Below the pieces are notes generated by a model. It made no database searches and was not told the origin of the DNA. It was given only the letters and a program-made list of their open reading frames with translations. Positions 6,522 through 7,910 of a DNA stretch of 7,910 bases are shown in pieces. Every line of letters begins with the position of its first letter. Within the stretch, counting starts at the first letter, position 1. Source of the stretch: Gemmatimonadota bacterium (GTDB taxonomy: Bacteria; Gemmatimonadota; Gemmatimonadetes; Gemmatimonadales; GWC2-71-9); the NCBI GenBank assembly GCA_029859185.1, contig JAOUDR010000114.1, positions 1 to 7,910 of the forward strand, given 5' to 3'. Position numbers and translations under genes: made by a program.

Positions 6522-6644
6522 GAGTGGAGAACTGCGACAACGGGAATCTTCCTCAGCGCAAGTGGCACGCCAGGGGCCAAACACTGCAAAACGGCTTAAG
6601 TCGCTGCGCTACAATGTTTTACATCTGCGGCGCCAATCGAAACG

Positions 6645-6658
6645 GTGACACGGATCAC
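6645..6658. promoter_or_regulatory. Crp/Fnr-type palindrome GTGA-N6-TCAC in the divergent region
   Basis: GTGA (6645-6648) and TCAC (6655-6658) are perfect inverted half-sites six bases apart, the core spacing of Crp-family sites (TGTGA-N6-TCACA). The outer bases do not match the full consensus. It lies beside the AT-rich island, so a regulator bound here could act on either divergent promoter. One such 8-base match can occur by chance. Confidence 0.3.
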
Positions 6659-6817
6659 GTTTTTATGGCGGGCCAGCCACAGGTGGAGAGCCGCCGAGAC
6701 GTCCCTCGGCCGACGGCTGCCCCCGTGGTGAGGCAGCGGGGCTGCCGTTCCGGTCCCCGGTTCCGGCTGATAGGTTGTGTCGCAGCGCAACGACCGCTGC
6801 TGTGTTGTGACTCCACG

Positions 6818-6823
6818 AGGAGG
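6818..6823 (+). promoter_or_regulatory. Shine-Dalgarno (AGGAGG) for the DUF3943 gene
   Basis: AGGAGG lies 6 nt before ATG 6830. It supports that start over the later in-frame methionine at residue 44, which would remove the signal peptide. Confidence 0.8.
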
Positions 6824-6829
6824 GTGGTA

Positions 6830-7910
6830 ATGGTGCGAAGCGTCGTAAGGGGGATTCTTCCCGGTGTGCTCGCCCTTTCGCTCAGCGCCGGTGCCGCGCT
6901 GGCACAGCGGCCAGCGGAAACGCTCTTTCCGACAGTGGTACCCAGACTGTCACTGGGAATGGTGCCGGACAGCACGGCGGCACAGCGTGCCACCGCGTGC
7001 CCGGACTGCAACCCGCCAAAACACCTCGGGTGGGCCTTTGCCCAGTTGATGATCGTGCAGGCGGTTCCGCTCATATTCAACAACGTGGTACGCGGGGAGG
7101 TGTGGGCGAAGATCACCCCCGACACTTGGTACGACAATCTGCAGAACCCCTGGCAGTGGGACGAGAACGCGTTCCTCAACAACCAGTTCTCCCATCCCTA
7201 TCACGGCAACCTGTACTTCAACGCCGCCCGAACCAACGGGTACGGGTTCTGGGAATCGGTGCCTTGGGCGTTCGGTGGCAGCCTCATGTGGGAGCTGTTC
7301 GGGGAGGCCTGGGCGCCGGCGCCGAACGATCTATGGATGACGAGCCTTGGCGGGATTGCGCTCGGCGAGATGCTCTATCGGGCCTCGTCGCTGACGCTCG
7401 ACAACACGGCGACAGGCACCGAGCGCGTGTTCCGCGAAATCGGTGCGACGCTGCTGAATCCGATCCGCGGGTTCAATCGGCTGATTCGGGGCCAGATGAA
7501 CGATGTCGTGGAGAATCCGCCGGAGTGGCGCCCGAGCTTCGTGCAAGCGGCGTTGGATGTCGGCTACCGCCGTATCGGCGACAAGAGCGCGTTCGATTTC
7601 GGCAGCGACAACTCAAGTGAAGGGGCGTTCGCGCTCTTCCGCCTCTGGCACGGCGACATGCTCCAGGAGATCACCAACAAGCCCTTCTCCCACTTCCTCG
7701 TCCAGGGCGAGATCGGGTCGCAGAAGGCCCAGGCTGAGTCCCGGCGACTGTCGCGGCTCACCGCCATCGGGACCCTCGGCGGCGTCGTCCTGAAGGGCGA
7801 GAAGGAGGCGCCTTCCCAGGTCCTCGGGGGCTTTCTGAAGTACGAGTACTGGAGCAACCCGGCGGTCGAGTGGGGCGGGCAGAGCATCCGCGGTGGATGG
7901 ATCGGCCGCT
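6830..7910 (+). CDS. DUF3943 family exported protein, 3' end outside window
   Basis: The open frame gives 360 residues and continues past the right edge; DUF3943 proteins are usually longer than this, so the C-terminal part is missing. Residues 1-25 are a signal peptide with basic n-region (MVRSVVRG) and ALA|Q cleavage. The DUF3943 core is plain: a hydrophobic segment around 69-86, the signature NNQFSHPYHGNLYFNAARTN (117-136) followed by GYGFWES, a WELFGEAW segment (154-161), a small-residue stretch (172-181) and LLNPIRGFNRLIRG (208-221). From about 235 the chain turns into alternating, probably beta-barrel-like strands. C57 and C60 form a CPDC motif just before the core. The biochemical function of DUF3943 is not known to me; location in the periplasm or outer membrane is inferred from the signal peptide and strand pattern. 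It is transcribed away from the fimbrial operon, so a shared regulator is possible but not shown. Confidence 0.88.
   Translation, partial: MVRSVVRGILPGVLALSLSAGAALAQRPAETLFPTVVPRLSLGMVPDSTAAQRATACPDCNPPKHLGWAFAQLMIVQAVPLIFNNVVRGEVWAKITPDTWYDNLQNPWQWDENAFLNNQFSHPYHGNLYFNAARTNGYGFWESVPWAFGGSLMWELFGEAWAPAPNDLWMTSLGGIALGEMLYRASSLTLDNTATGTERVFREIGATLLNPIRGFNRLIRGQMNDVVENPPEWRPSFVQAALDVGYRRIGDKSAFDFGSDNSSEGAFALFRLWHGDMLQEITNKPFSHFLVQGEIGSQKAQAESRRLSRLTAIGTLGGVVLKGEKEAPSQVLGGFLKYEYWSNPAVEWGGQSIRGGWIGR

Larger units (their letters stand above)
6500..6829. promoter_or_regulatory. Divergent intergenic region with promoters of the fimbrial operon and the DUF3943 gene
   Basis: No credible gene lies in these 330 nt. 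Both flanking genes start here and face away from each other, so both promoters should be inside. The part from about 6580 to 6665 is clearly richer in A and T than its surroundings, with ATGTTTTACAT (6614-6624, an ATGT-TTT-ACAT palindrome) and TACAAT (6610-6615, a plus-strand -10-like box without a good -35). I cannot assign a confident -35/-10 pair on either strand. Nearer the DUF3943 gene the leader has inverted repeats: GCTGCC-N10-GGCAGC (6716-6737), overlapping a longer imperfect stem (6714-6747), and CCGAG/CTCGG around 6695-6709. These could structure a long 5' leader. Confidence 0.6.

Noticed and set aside
5924..6523. Plus-strand 199-residue open frame
   Set aside because: It is antisense to the first DUF4402 gene and its hairpin spacer, with no start signal or family resemblance.
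6655..7182. Minus-strand 175-residue open frame with several Cys
   Set aside because: It overlaps the 5' end of the DUF3943 gene, which has a signal peptide and an unmistakable domain signature on the other strand.
1..7910. tRNA, rRNA, CRISPR array, insertion sequence or att site
   Set aside because: I saw no cloverleaf, rRNA-like stretch, regularly spaced repeats, transposase motif or terminal inverted repeats in the window.

Overview
The window is GC-rich and comes from a Gram-negative-type bacterium: several products have Sec-type signal peptides and one is an outer-membrane usher. The combination of DUF4402 surface subunits, a DUF4388 (PATAN) regulator and a DUF3943 protein reminds me of Gemmatimonadota or a related soil/sediment phylum. 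That is an inference from gene style, not a taxonomic proof.

Layout. Four tightly packed minus-strand genes run leftward from 6499 to 1954. They are a DUF4402 subunit (6499-5972), a second DUF4402 protein (5882-5391), a PapD-like periplasmic chaperone (5388-4552) and a divergent fimbrial usher (4536-1954). The gaps are 89 nt, 2 nt and 15 nt, so this reads as one operon with subunit(s), chaperone and outer-membrane assembly pore in that order. The 89-nt gap holds a two-copy direct repeat that folds into a strong GC hairpin. The first gene's Shine-Dalgarno sits in a small perfect hairpin. Downstream on the same strand, after a 118-nt spacer with a candidate promoter, a GTG-started gene (1835 to beyond the left edge) encodes a cytoplasmic DUF4388 protein. 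It carries a zf-HC2/anti-sigma-like H-x3-C-x2-C motif, an Arg-pair repeat tract and a long Pro/Ala-rich tail.

To the right, a 330-nt non-coding region (6500-6829) separates the operon from a divergent plus-strand gene (6830 to beyond the right edge) for an exported DUF3943 protein. This region must hold the promoters of both units. It contains an AT-rich island and a Crp/Fnr-type GTGA-N6-TCAC palindrome.

How the genes may work together (inference). The two DUF4402 proteins would be exported by Sec, capped by the chaperone and polymerised or secreted through the usher into a thin surface fibre. The first gene has the best ribosome site and a pilin-like C-terminus, and looks like the major subunit. 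The usher is unusual in ending in two predicted beta-sandwich domains, the first with an EF-hand-like SdrD-type calcium loop. The two edge genes are open at the window boundary, so their C-termini are unknown.
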